A stretch of 64,000 nucleotides of DNA from Colwellia sp. MB3u-41 (GTDB lineage Bacteria; Pseudomonadota; Gammaproteobacteria; Enterobacterales; Alteromonadaceae): the NCBI RefSeq assembly GCF_014076845.1, contig NZ_JACGUT010000078.1, positions 62,001 through 126,000 on the forward strand, given 5' to 3'. Below, piece after piece: positions 46,214-54,465 of the stretch. Under the pieces are notes generated by a model that saw nothing but the letters and a program-made list of their open reading frames with translations, was not told the DNA's origin and made no database searches. A program made the translations under genes and the position numbers. Position 1 is the stretch's first letter, and each line of letters begins with the position of its first letter.

Positions 46214-46576
46214 ATGAGTGATGAAAGCAATATAAATAATAATGATTCGGAAGACAAAATTATTGAAAAAAACCTAAAAGAGGCTATAGGTAAAGCCATC
46301 ATATCAGGTTTGATATCACCTAATGAACTTGGTGGAATAGGTGGAATAGGCAAATACGGCCAAAGTGGTAGTTATAATCAAGGTAAGGGAAACTATAATC
46401 AATCAGGAGGAGGGAACTATAAACAAACCGGAGGCGGAGACTACACGCAATCTAAGAGAGTTGTGAATTCTGACTTGATAAATATTGATCCAGGGCTAAG
46501 TAATATAAATCCAGACGCAATAGATTTTGAAAAACTAGAAAGAATGATAAGAGCTGGTGTATTAAATAAAGGATAA
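46214..46576 (+). CDS. Candidate RiPP precursor with Gly-rich Tyr-x-Gln repeats
   Basis: The 120-residue peptide has an acidic helical leader (1-39, DKIIEKNLKEAIGKAIISGL), a Gly-rich core (40-80) and an acidic follower (81-120). The core holds five Tyr-x-Gln units: Tyr48-Gly-Gln, Tyr54-Asn-Gln, Tyr61-Asn-Gln, Tyr69-Lys-Gln and Tyr77-Thr-Gln, separated by Ser/Gly runs. AAAGGAG gives a strong ribosome site. Directly downstream is a radical SAM maturase. Three-residue aromatic-x-x motifs are known substrates for cyclophane-forming radical SAM enzymes, so each unit may be cross-linked; that is an inference. Confidence 0.6.
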   Translation: MSDESNINNNDSEDKIIEKNLKEAIGKAIISGLISPNELGGIGGIGKYGQSGSYNQGKGNYNQSGGGNYKQTGGGDYTQSKRVVNSDLINIDPGLSNINPDAIDFEKLERMIRAGVLNKG

Positions 46577-46617
46577 CTTTGACTAAACTAGTCAGTCTTA
46601 TAAGGATTATTTTATAA

Positions 46618-47844
46618 ATGGAAATAAACGTCACAAACTATCCATCATTTCCTCAAAGCATTGATATATTAACAGGAAAAGAACGAGTTCAAAGTATTGA
46701 TAGGCTGCAAATAATATTCAAGGTAGTAGAAAGATGTAATATAAATTGTTCATATTGTTATTATTTCAATATGGGGGACGAATCAGCTTTATCACGGCCT
46801 AGTATAGTAAGTTTCGATAATGCGATTAGTATAGCTATTTGGATCGCTAAAGGTTGTGTAGAATTAAATATTAAAAATGTGGATATCTCATTCCATGGTG
46901 GGGAGCCTATGTTGCTGCCTATTAAGCGTTTTAAAAGTATTTGTAAAATATTGAATGATGCTATTTCAAAGTTTGCTCACTTAACCTTATCTATTCAAAC
47001 AAATGGAACAATATTAAATAAAGACTGGATAGAAATATTTGAAGAATATGAGATAAATGTTGGGTTTAGTATAGATGGATATAGGGAAGCTAATGACCGA
47101 TATAGGCTTAACAAGGACGGCAGTTCAACTTTTGACATAATAGTCAAAAATATTTTGACTATTAATTCTTCAAAATCGTTGAGTTCAAAATTAAAGCTCT
47201 CCACCATTTCTGTAATCGATCCAATGAATGATTATCATAAAGTGTATAAGTTCCTACGTTCTCTAGGAATAATCGAAATGTCTTTTTTATTACCAGATAA
47301 TAATGTAGATACTTTGACAGATAAGAATTTCATTGATGGTTGTGGGAGGGCAATGTTTGATGTGTTTGAAGAGTGGTTGATTGAGGATAATCCCGAAGTT
47401 ACTATCCGCCATATTGAAGATGTTCTTCCTTTTTATAATATCCACGTATCTAGATCACCAGCTCAAAAAGCATCAAAAAATCAAATATTAGTTGCTCAAA
47501 GTAACGGAAAAATAGCAGTGAATGATTCGTTTATACCTGCTTTGAATTGGTATAGAACTACCCCTGAAATCAATACGAAAGAAAAAATAATGCTTGAGTT
47601 TTTGCATGACTCTGTTTTTGATGAAATTGAATACATCATCAATTCTCCTTCAAAAGAATGTTTTTCTTGTAAGTGGTTAAAAGTGTGTGGTGGCGGAGAT
47701 ATGGAAAATAGATTTAGTACTAAAGATGGTTTTAATAATCCTTCAATATATTGTAATGCTTACAAAATTTACTATCAAAGTTTAGAAAAATTACTAGTGA
47801 AAAATAAATTTCCAATCGCGCTATTGCCCTTTGGTGACAACTAA
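46618..47844 (+). CDS. Radical SAM/SPASM-type peptide maturase
   Basis: The 408-residue enzyme has the radical SAM cluster motif CNINCSYC (Cys39, 43, 46) in VVERCNINCSYCYYF, the HGGEP motif near 95-99 that contacts SAM, and a C-terminal Cys set ECFSCKWLKVCGGGDMEN plus a late YCNAYK that resembles the SPASM-like tails of FxsB/GrrM/XYE-type maturases. Such enzymes modify ribosomal peptides at aromatic or Gly-rich cores. A short hairpin (GACTAAACTAGTC) precedes it after the precursor stop, a typical expression-ratio control. Confidence 0.75.
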   Translation: MEINVTNYPSFPQSIDILTGKERVQSIDRLQIIFKVVERCNINCSYCYYFNMGDESALSRPSIVSFDNAISIAIWIAKGCVELNIKNVDISFHGGEPMLLPIKRFKSICKILNDAISKFAHLTLSIQTNGTILNKDWIEIFEEYEINVGFSIDGYREANDRYRLNKDGSSTFDIIVKNILTINSSKSLSSKLKLSTISVIDPMNDYHKVYKFLRSLGIIEMSFLLPDNNVDTLTDKNFIDGCGRAMFDVFEEWLIEDNPEVTIRHIEDVLPFYNIHVSRSPAQKASKNQILVAQSNGKIAVNDSFIPALNWYRTTPEINTKEKIMLEFLHDSVFDEIEYIINSPSKECFSCKWLKVCGGGDMENRFSTKDGFNNPSIYCNAYKIYYQSLEKLLVKNKFPIALLPFGDN

Positions 47845-47852
47845 TAACAAAG

Positions 47853-49037
47853 TTAATTTACGATATTTAAGCAGCTTTTTATAATTAACTCTTTAGCAAA
47901 GCTTATTTTTTCTAAGTCGTCCAAAATTGGAATATCTAAAACAGTAAATTTCTCTTTTTGATTTAGAACAAACTCCAACGCATTAACATATGCATTTGAT
48001 AATTCAAATTCACTATTTTCGAACCATACATTAATTGTATTTCTTTGAGGAGTATGACTTATATTGTAAGTAGCATTATCCAAAGTAATTAATTCAGTTT
48101 CTAAATTAATGCTTTCAAATTTGGAAACTGTTTTGAAATGTCGCCTATCCCCTATTAATGATGACTTTGCATTGTGTTGATGTTCTGTAATGATCAGTGA
48201 TTTTTTATGTAGTTCATCAGAAAAAAATTGTTTTTCAATTCCATTTAGAAATTGAGTTATTTCAATTTTTGCTTTACTCGAATTCATCCAGCCTAACGGT
48301 AACGCTTTCCTTAAGTCAGAATTTTCTAATAATGATATTTGAAGTGCTTTAAACAATAGATCACTGTATGTTTTAGGATGAATACTAATAGTTATATGTA
48401 AAGAAGCCACTGCTTCGGAAGCAATTGCTTGATGAACCCATCCTCTAGGTATATATAGCGCGTTACCTTCTTGCATTTTAAGTGCGCTAGTTTTATCAAA
48501 CTTACTGATGTCTTTTATATTATATTCAGCATGACTTAATGGCAAGTCTGCACCTTTACCGTGTATATACCAATCTTTGGTTCCGAATGCTTGAATAACT
48601 ATAACATCATGTGAATCATGATGAGCGTTAAGTGCCTGAGAGTTTGGTGGGGTTAAGTAAGCATTGATTTGAATGTGAGAGCTAAGTTCTTTCCTCAAAG
48701 ACTCACAAATTCTTTTAGCAGGTTCAGAGTACCTTTCTAAACTGTGGAGAATTATAGACGAGCCACTCATGTATGCTCTTCTCAAATCTAAAATACTAAC
48801 TTTTCCAATATCATCAATAAATTCGCATATAGGTATAATATCTCCATTTTTAACAACTTTAATATCATCTTGGGAAAAAGAGGAGAACTCTAAAATATTC
48901 TCAAACTCCTCGACACTTAATAATGGCTTTGATTGGGAATAAACCTCATTAGTATGAAGGTAAAAATTATTTTCAAAAATTTTTTTTTGAAACTCTGTTA
49001 AGTCTAATCCTAAAATATCTCGTAACGAATAATTAAT
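47853..49037 (-). CDS. JmjC/cupin-type 2-oxoglutarate oxygenase
   Basis: The frame from 47853 is open to a stop at 49047 and homologous sequence starts well upstream of the first standard codon (TTG 48785). The N-terminal stretch (LGLDLTEFQKKIF, LLSVEEFENIL, DDIKVVKNGD, LDLRRAYMSGSSIIL) matches the start of YcfD/ROXA-type ribosomal oxygenases. The fold's metal site follows: INAYLTPPNSQALNAHHDSHD (HxD) and WVHQAIAS (second His). AGGAG stands six bases before AUU at 49037, the best available start, giving about 394 residues. It is convergent with the radical SAM gene and may hydroxylate the peptide. Confidence 0.7.
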   Translation of the reverse strand: MNYSLRDILGLDLTEFQKKIFENNFYLHTNEVYSQSKPLLSVEEFENILEFSSFSQDDIKVVKNGDIIPICEFIDDIGKVSILDLRRAYMSGSSIILHSLERYSEPAKRICESLRKELSSHIQINAYLTPPNSQALNAHHDSHDVIVIQAFGTKDWYIHGKGADLPLSHAEYNIKDISKFDKTSALKMQEGNALYIPRGWVHQAIASEAVASLHITISIHPKTYSDLLFKALQISLLENSDLRKALPLGWMNSSKAKIEITQFLNGIEKQFFSDELHKKSLIITEHQHNAKSSLIGDRRHFKTVSKFESINLETELITLDNATYNISHTPQRNTINVWFENSEFELSNAYVNALEFVLNQKEKFTVLDIPILDDLEKISFAKELIIKSCLNIVN

Positions 49038-49449
49038 ATTAATCTCCTAATTAGTCTGTAAAAACTTACAAATACTTGAAGTATATAATTAACTAGTATC
49101 CTCAATCCTAGTTTTCTCTTATAGTTTTTTAAGGTTAGCGTTCGACTAGAATTGCACAATTTGTTAATTGGTTAGAATACATTAATCTTTCCACAAATTT
49201 AGGTCAACTAGTAGTGAGCGTTATTATATCAAGTTATCTATATTGGAAAACCTCTCTCATCAATGCCACTTAATTACATTTTACAGTGGCAAAGTATTTG
49301 GGTTTTGGTAGAGCAGTCATCTTTGAATACTACTAGAGCACACTTTTGCTAAGTGATCTTATTACTGTCAAACCTAATGTTATTCGCTGGCCGTGTTGAT
49401 TGATAATGACTGGCAGGTTTGATGTAATTATCCCTATATTCAATTACAG

Positions 49450-49464
49450 CACTGCTTTGCAGTG
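49450..49464 (+). terminator. Hairpin CACTGC-TTT-GCAGTG with T-rich tail
   Basis: Perfect 6-bp arms followed by TATTTTCTATTTT. It fits an intrinsic terminator that insulates the umu promoter from upstream transcription. Confidence 0.5.
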
Positions 49465-49548
49465 TATTTTCTATTTTATCATTATCAGTGAAGCTGATAT
49501 TTTAATCATGCATATTTAGTAACCTGATCCTTTCAAATATACTCTGAT

Positions 49549-49582
49549 CAAACTATACTGTATTTATGTACAGTATAGTTTG
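49549..49582 (+). promoter_or_regulatory. LexA-type SOS operator
   Basis: CTGTATTTATGTACAG (49558-49573) is a good LexA box (CTG, ten bases, CAG). It is embedded in a 34-bp palindrome with perfect 12-bp arms (CAAACTATACTG and CAGTATAGTTTG), 15 bases upstream of the umuD start. This predicts strong LexA repression and induction by DNA damage. Confidence 0.85.
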
Positions 49583-49596
49583 GTGGTAATATTTTA

Positions 49597-50010
49597 ATGA
49601 AATTTATACCTATCTTGATTCAAGCCGGAATATCTGGTTTTGAATCTCCCGCAGCAGAATATAAAGAACTCGGTTTATCTTTAGATAAGCTTTTGATTTC
49701 AAACCCTGACGCTACATTTTTTGGTTTAGCGCAAGGTGAGTCAATGATTGAAGCTGGAATTTTTGATGGTGACTTGTTATTGGTAGATAGATCAGAAAAT
49801 GTGAAAGATGGTGATGTAATTGTTGCGAATTACAATGGTTGCTTTACATGTAAATATATAGATAAAAAATATGCTAGGTTGCTTTCCGCTTCACCAAAAT
49901 ATCAGCCAGTTACAATCTCACCTGAAGATGAATTTCAATTGGAAGGTGTTGTTACCTGCTCATTTCGACTTCATCGAAAGTTAAGAGAACTATTAGCATG
50001 TATGCATTAG
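49597..50010 (+). CDS. umuD: UmuD-like S24 translesion polymerase subunit
   Basis: The 137-residue protein matches UmuD: N-terminal GFESPAAEY near the self-cleavage site, catalytic Ser49 in GESM and Lys86 in TCKYI. The residue pair before GF is Ser-Gly here, where UmuD proteins commonly have Cys-Gly or Ala-Gly. RecA filaments stimulate its cleavage to the active UmuD' form (known for the family). It has a LexA box upstream and overlaps umuC by 13 bases. Variants like this are common on plasmids and islands, where they give damage-induced mutagenesis to the host. Confidence 0.9.
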   Translation: MKFIPILIQAGISGFESPAAEYKELGLSLDKLLISNPDATFFGLAQGESMIEAGIFDGDLLLVDRSENVKDGDVIVANYNGCFTCKYIDKKYARLLSASPKYQPVTISPEDEFQLEGVVTCSFRLHRKLRELLACMH

Positions 50011-51254
50011 TCGATGCTGTTTCTTACTATGCGAGCGCTGAAAAAGTCTTTGATCCAAGCATAAGAAAAAAACCTGTTGTCGTTTTAACTAATAACGATG
50101 GCTGCATTTGTGCGGTTTGTCCAATTGCCAGAAGGCTCGGTATACCTAAGTTTGAACCTTACTTTAAGGTAAAGTTGTTGCTACAAAAGCATGGTGTTGT
50201 TGTTCGTTCATCAAACTATGAACTGTATGCCGATTTAAGTGAAAGAATGATGAACGTGGTTGGTCGCTTTTGTGATAATCAGTATGTTTATTCTATTGAT
50301 GAATCCTTTCTTCATTTTAAAAATTATGATTCTCTAATTAAAGATTGGCATCAGTATGGTCATGAAATAAGACGTGCCGTATGGAAAGAAACACGACTTC
50401 CTGTAGGTGTTGGTTTTGGAACTACACCAACATTAGCTAAAGCGGCCAACCATGCTGCTAAAAAGTTATCAGGGTACAACGGTGTCGCTGTTATTAATGA
50501 TGATCGTTCACGAAAAGAAATTTTAGAAAAAATGTCTTTAACTGATGTGTGGGGCATCGGCTCAAAGTTGGGTAAACGCCTTAATATTCTAGGAATAAAA
50601 ACCGCATGGGAATTATCTATTCAATCACCCAAAGAAATGCGAAGCCAGTTTTCTGTAGTTGTTGAGCGGACAGTGAATGAATTGAATGGTGTTCCTTGCA
50701 TGTCTTGGGATGAAGTTAGACAAGATAAAAAAGAGATCTTCTCTACAAGGAGTTTTGGGCAAAGAATTACAGAATATAATTCACTTAAAGCAGCGATTAC
50801 AAGCCATGCCTGTATTGTTGCTCGCAAAGTAAGAAAGCAGCGTTCCCTCATAAAACGTCTGTTAGTGTTTGCTTCAAGCTCACCTCATGATGATTATTAT
50901 TATAAAAAGTCACTTATTTATGAATTTCCAGTTGCGACTGATAACACATTAAAAATCGCGGAAGGTATTTCATTTGTTTTTAATCAAATATTTTTAAATG
51001 GTGTAAGTTTTTATCGGTGTGGCGTTGGTGCTATTGAATTGGAAAATAGTCGGTTTCAGCAACATGATATGTTTAATTCTAGTGTAAATAATCCAGAGCT
51101 AATGCAATGCTATGATCATATAAATAATAGATACGGCAACGGAATGGTAGAAATAGCAGCAGCAGGGCAAGCGAAAAAATGGGAGATGAGGCGAAGTTTC
51201 CTCTCGCCTGGGTATACCAGCAAATGGTCAGATATCCCGAAAATTATTTGCTGA
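49998..51254 (+). CDS. umuC: UmuC-type Y-family DNA polymerase V subunit
   Basis: The 418-residue protein has the Y-family polymerase order: LVDAVSYYASAEKVFDP at the N-terminus, NNDGCICAV near 34, the catalytic YSIDESFLHF near 100, GVGFGTTPTLAKAANH near 137, and the helix-hairpin-helix VWGIGSKLGKRL near 185; the C-terminal little finger and UmuC tail are present. The N-terminal block has AVSYYASAE where most UmuC proteins have CNSFYASCE, but the metal-binding Asp is kept. With UmuD' it forms Pol V and copies damaged DNA. Confidence 0.92.
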   Translation: MYALVDAVSYYASAEKVFDPSIRKKPVVVLTNNDGCICAVCPIARRLGIPKFEPYFKVKLLLQKHGVVVRSSNYELYADLSERMMNVVGRFCDNQYVYSIDESFLHFKNYDSLIKDWHQYGHEIRRAVWKETRLPVGVGFGTTPTLAKAANHAAKKLSGYNGVAVINDDRSRKEILEKMSLTDVWGIGSKLGKRLNILGIKTAWELSIQSPKEMRSQFSVVVERTVNELNGVPCMSWDEVRQDKKEIFSTRSFGQRITEYNSLKAAITSHACIVARKVRKQRSLIKRLLVFASSSPHDDYYYKKSLIYEFPVATDNTLKIAEGISFVFNQIFLNGVSFYRCGVGAIELENSRFQQHDMFNSSVNNPELMQCYDHINNRYGNGMVEIAAAGQAKKWEMRRSFLSPGYTSKWSDIPKIIC

Positions 51255-51359
51255 TAATAAGGACATTTAGTTTGTTATTAAAAGATCGTTAATAATCAGA
51301 GTAAAGTTATTCTAAAATAATGTATCTATCTATATTCTTAGGAAAAATATTGCTATTTC

Positions 51360-52145
51360 ATGAGGGTATGGCATAAATGTACTAATGGAAAAAAGTCCGA
51401 TACGTTGAAAAGGAATCACGTTTTGAAAGATAAGGAAAAAATTGCATTATTTATCGATGCTGATAATGCTCCCGCAGCTAAAATTGACATCGTATTATCT
51501 GAACTTGCTAGGTACGGTGTTGTTAATATCCGCAAAGCGTATGGCAATTGGAAAAGCCCATGTATTAAGCCATGGGAAGATGTTCTTCATGAATACGCTA
51601 TTCAACCTATCCAACAATTTGATCTGACTAAAGGAAAAAATGCCAGTGATATTGCACTAGTTATTGATGCGATGGATATTCTGTATACAAAAGATGTAGA
51701 TACTATCTGTCTTGTTTCATCTGATTGTGATTTCACTCCACTCGTTACTCGCGCATTAGCTGATGGCAAGTTCGTTATAGGCTTTGGTGAACGTAAGGCT
51801 CCAATGGCATTTGTGAATAGTTGTTCAAAGTTTCTCTTCCTGGATGATATAGAAACAGATGAAAAACCACGCCAAAAGCGTAAACCGAGCATAAAAAGTG
51901 ATACGAAACTCATGAATATGCTTCGCCAAGCTATAGAAGCTTCTGAGGATAATGATGGGTGGGCTAACTTAAGTTCTATAGGTAACCATATATCCAATCA
52001 TGCTTCTTTTGATCAAAGAAACTATGGGTTTAAAAAAGTTAGTGATTTATTTGCTTCAATAGATTTATTTGAAATGAAGCAAACTAATGGCTCAATTACT
52101 TGGGTTCGAGATAAGAAAAGAGTTAAACAAAGTGAAACAGCTTAG
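51360..52145 (+). CDS. NYN-domain (PIN-like) RNase with C-terminal LOTUS-like part
   Basis: The NYN/LabA domain (about residues 26-165) contains IALFIDADNAPAAK, GNWKSPCIKPWED, KNASDIALVIDAMDILYTKD and LVSSDCDFTPLVTRALADG, giving the four acidic metal ligands of PIN-like RNases. After a basic linker (EKPRQKRKPSIK), the C-terminal 75 residues have the helical pattern of an OST-HTH/LOTUS RNA-binding domain. The ATG at 51360 lacks a good ribosome site; a TTG at 51423 with AAGGA upstream is an alternative. It stands 45 bases before the Shango-like operon on the same strand and could be co-transcribed. Confidence 0.8.
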   Translation: MRVWHKCTNGKKSDTLKRNHVLKDKEKIALFIDADNAPAAKIDIVLSELARYGVVNIRKAYGNWKSPCIKPWEDVLHEYAIQPIQQFDLTKGKNASDIALVIDAMDILYTKDVDTICLVSSDCDFTPLVTRALADGKFVIGFGERKAPMAFVNSCSKFLFLDDIETDEKPRQKRKPSIKSDTKLMNMLRQAIEASEDNDGWANLSSIGNHISNHASFDQRNYGFKKVSDLFASIDLFEMKQTNGSITWVRDKKRVKQSETA

Positions 52146-52190
52146 TGCTGACTTATGAACATATAATTTAATGTATTTTAGGAGGTAAAT

Positions 52191-54458
52191 GTGGGGATAT
52201 TAATTTTCATTGGTATATGTTTTGTTATATATAAAATATTCAGTAGCTCAAAGCCTAAGAGCAAAGTTCAAACTAAAAGTCCTAGGACTAAAACTGTGAT
52301 AACACAAAATTCTCCTCAAGTTCATTCTTCGAATAGAAACATAGAAGATGATGACAATTTAGCTACATTTACTATTTCTCATGGTTATGAAGAAGAAGAA
52401 AGTAAAAATAAATCACCCGGTAGATGGATTAGTGAGAATGAGACTGTAGAAATAAATGGCAAAGTTTTGTCCAAAGGGAATTTATACTATGGCGGTATAT
52501 TAAAAGCTTTAGATACTGATTCTAGTTACTTTAGCAACCAAGAAACTGAAGCATCACTAGTTGATGATACCCTTAAAGTTGAAGACACCAATTACTTATT
52601 TGCTGATGACAGTTTGGGATATTGGCCAAAGTATATAACCTTATCTCCAAAGGCTAGAGGGGCTTACATTGACTGGCTATTCAGTAGCCGAAATGACCCA
52701 GCTACTTCTATTGGCTATGTGTTTATTTATTTTTATGGTATTGAAAGACGAGTCACGGTCGATGCAGCCCAAGGTACAGTTGATGATATTGAATATAAAG
52801 CGATATTCAACGAAGTATTAAGGTTAAAGAGTATTTATGGGGATAGTCGTTCCTTCTCAAATTATGCGAGTCGCTTGCTTGAATTAATGTGCTTAGTTAG
52901 ACCTGAAATTGTATATCTATCTTCTGAAGATTATTCGTTAAACAATAATTCATTATTATTCAAATTCAACCTTGCTACCTCTGTTTCTAAGGGAGAGCCG
53001 ATCTCACCAGAGATCGCTCTTGCGTGGACTCATTACTACCCTGAATATTCATTGAGAACACCAGCGCGTAGATGTAATGATAAGTTTGCTCAATTATTTA
53101 AATCTAAATATGTAGAGAAATATGTTGAAGGTTTTGTAGTCAAGCCTAATAAAACAAAGCTAGATATCCAATATTGGCCTGCTAGCAATACTATTAGTGG
53201 CATAACGATAGATCAAAAAGAACTTCCAGATCCGAGTATGCTTAAAGGGCCAACTAAAAAGCTAATTACAATTGCTGATGCATGCACTGATGAATTAGAG
53301 GCATATAGCCGTTACCTAGGTAAGAAAGGTACTTCTAGCAATGATGTTGCTGCAATTTTATTATTACCAGACGAATTAATTAACGAGAATTCATCATCGT
53401 TTATAAGTAATTTTAAAATCTGGGCTAATGCAGCTATTCAAAATGACGCTGGTTTAGTTTCTGTATCAGATTTTTGGGCACAAATGGGAATATCTCTACC
53501 TGAAAAAATAAATAAGAAAGAACTAGAGTTAATTCAAAACATTTCTACAAAAGCAGGTTTTGGAATAGCGCCTGATTCAAGATATCACAATGCAAAGCCT
53601 TCACTTGACGGTAAATTAGTACTATTTACTGAAGGGCATGGCGAGTATTTCGAACCATCTAAAGCTTTTAATGAAATTGGCATGGCACTTCGTCTAGGGG
53701 CAATGGTCGCAAATATTGATTCTCACTTAGATGAAGATGAATTGAATGTACTCCATCAACTTATCAATCATGATATCAAAATATCACCTACAGAGAAAAA
53801 ATCACTACATGCGTACCTAACATGGAGGTTAAATTCTCCTGCCAATATGAATGGTTTAAAAGCACGATTAGAGAAGTTGGATACCAAAGCAAAATCAGTT
53901 GTTAGTCACATTTTACTCACTGTAGCATTAGCGGATGGAAAAATAGACCCTTCAGAAATTAAACAATTAGAAAAGTTATACGTAGCTTTAGGTTTAGACA
54001 AATCACTTGTGACTAGTGACATTCATAATGTTTCTTCAAGTAAATCTTCAAGTTTAGTAGCAAAAGAACAGTCAAGAACATTAGATAAAACAGGGTTTAC
54101 TTTAGATGAGGAGTTATTGGCCTTACATGAGTCTGAAACATCTGAAGTTCAAAGTATGCTTGGATCTATATTTATTGACGAAGAGCCGCCTCAGAAAGAA
54201 GAAAAAATATTAGCAACCTCTGACCAGACTGCCAGTATGTTAGACACTTCTCATAATACCCTGTATCAAGAGCTTATTGTGAAAGATCAATGGGCCAGAA
54301 AAGAAGTGATGGAACTTTGTCAGAAGTTGGGATTAATGGTCGATGGAGCAATTGAAACAATTAATGATTGGTCGTTTGATGTCGTTGATGCCCCAGTGCT
54401 TGAAGATGATGATGATATTTATGTAGATCTTGAAATTGTTGAAGAATTAAAAGGATAA
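52191..54458 (+). CDS. sngA: Shango SngA-like TerB-domain protein
   Basis: The 755-residue protein starts at GTG 52191 with AGGAGG upstream. An N-terminal hydrophobic helix (residues 2-19) anchors it to the membrane. TerB-N-like sequence runs from about 80 to 300 (WISENETVEINGKVLSKGNLYYGG, SPKARGAYIDWLFSSRNDP, GYVFIYFYGIERR). A classical TerB domain lies near 470-605 with LTVALADGKIDPSEIKQLEKLY. A TerB-C-like end (DQWARKEVMELCQKLGLMVDGAIETIN) closes it. TerB proteins with a BrxD-like ATPase and an Lhr-like helicase form the Shango anti-phage system. Confidence 0.8.
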   Translation: MGILIFIGICFVIYKIFSSSKPKSKVQTKSPRTKTVITQNSPQVHSSNRNIEDDDNLATFTISHGYEEEESKNKSPGRWISENETVEINGKVLSKGNLYYGGILKALDTDSSYFSNQETEASLVDDTLKVEDTNYLFADDSLGYWPKYITLSPKARGAYIDWLFSSRNDPATSIGYVFIYFYGIERRVTVDAAQGTVDDIEYKAIFNEVLRLKSIYGDSRSFSNYASRLLELMCLVRPEIVYLSSEDYSLNNNSLLFKFNLATSVSKGEPISPEIALAWTHYYPEYSLRTPARRCNDKFAQLFKSKYVEKYVEGFVVKPNKTKLDIQYWPASNTISGITIDQKELPDPSMLKGPTKKLITIADACTDELEAYSRYLGKKGTSSNDVAAILLLPDELINENSSSFISNFKIWANAAIQNDAGLVSVSDFWAQMGISLPEKINKKELELIQNISTKAGFGIAPDSRYHNAKPSLDGKLVLFTEGHGEYFEPSKAFNEIGMALRLGAMVANIDSHLDEDELNVLHQLINHDIKISPTEKKSLHAYLTWRLNSPANMNGLKARLEKLDTKAKSVVSHILLTVALADGKIDPSEIKQLEKLYVALGLDKSLVTSDIHNVSSSKSSSLVAKEQSRTLDKTGFTLDEELLALHESETSEVQSMLGSIFIDEEPPQKEEKILATSDQTASMLDTSHNTLYQELIVKDQWARKEVMELCQKLGLMVDGAIETINDWSFDVVDAPVLEDDDDIYVDLEIVEELKG

Positions 54459-54465
54459 GTTAGTA

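Larger units (their letters stand above)
49038..49596. other. Intergenic region between JmjC gene and umuDC
   Basis: No gene is visible. TCAAACCT near 49373 faces AGGTTTGA near 49412. The hairpin at 49450 and the SOS operator at 49549 are listed separately. Confidence 0.45.
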
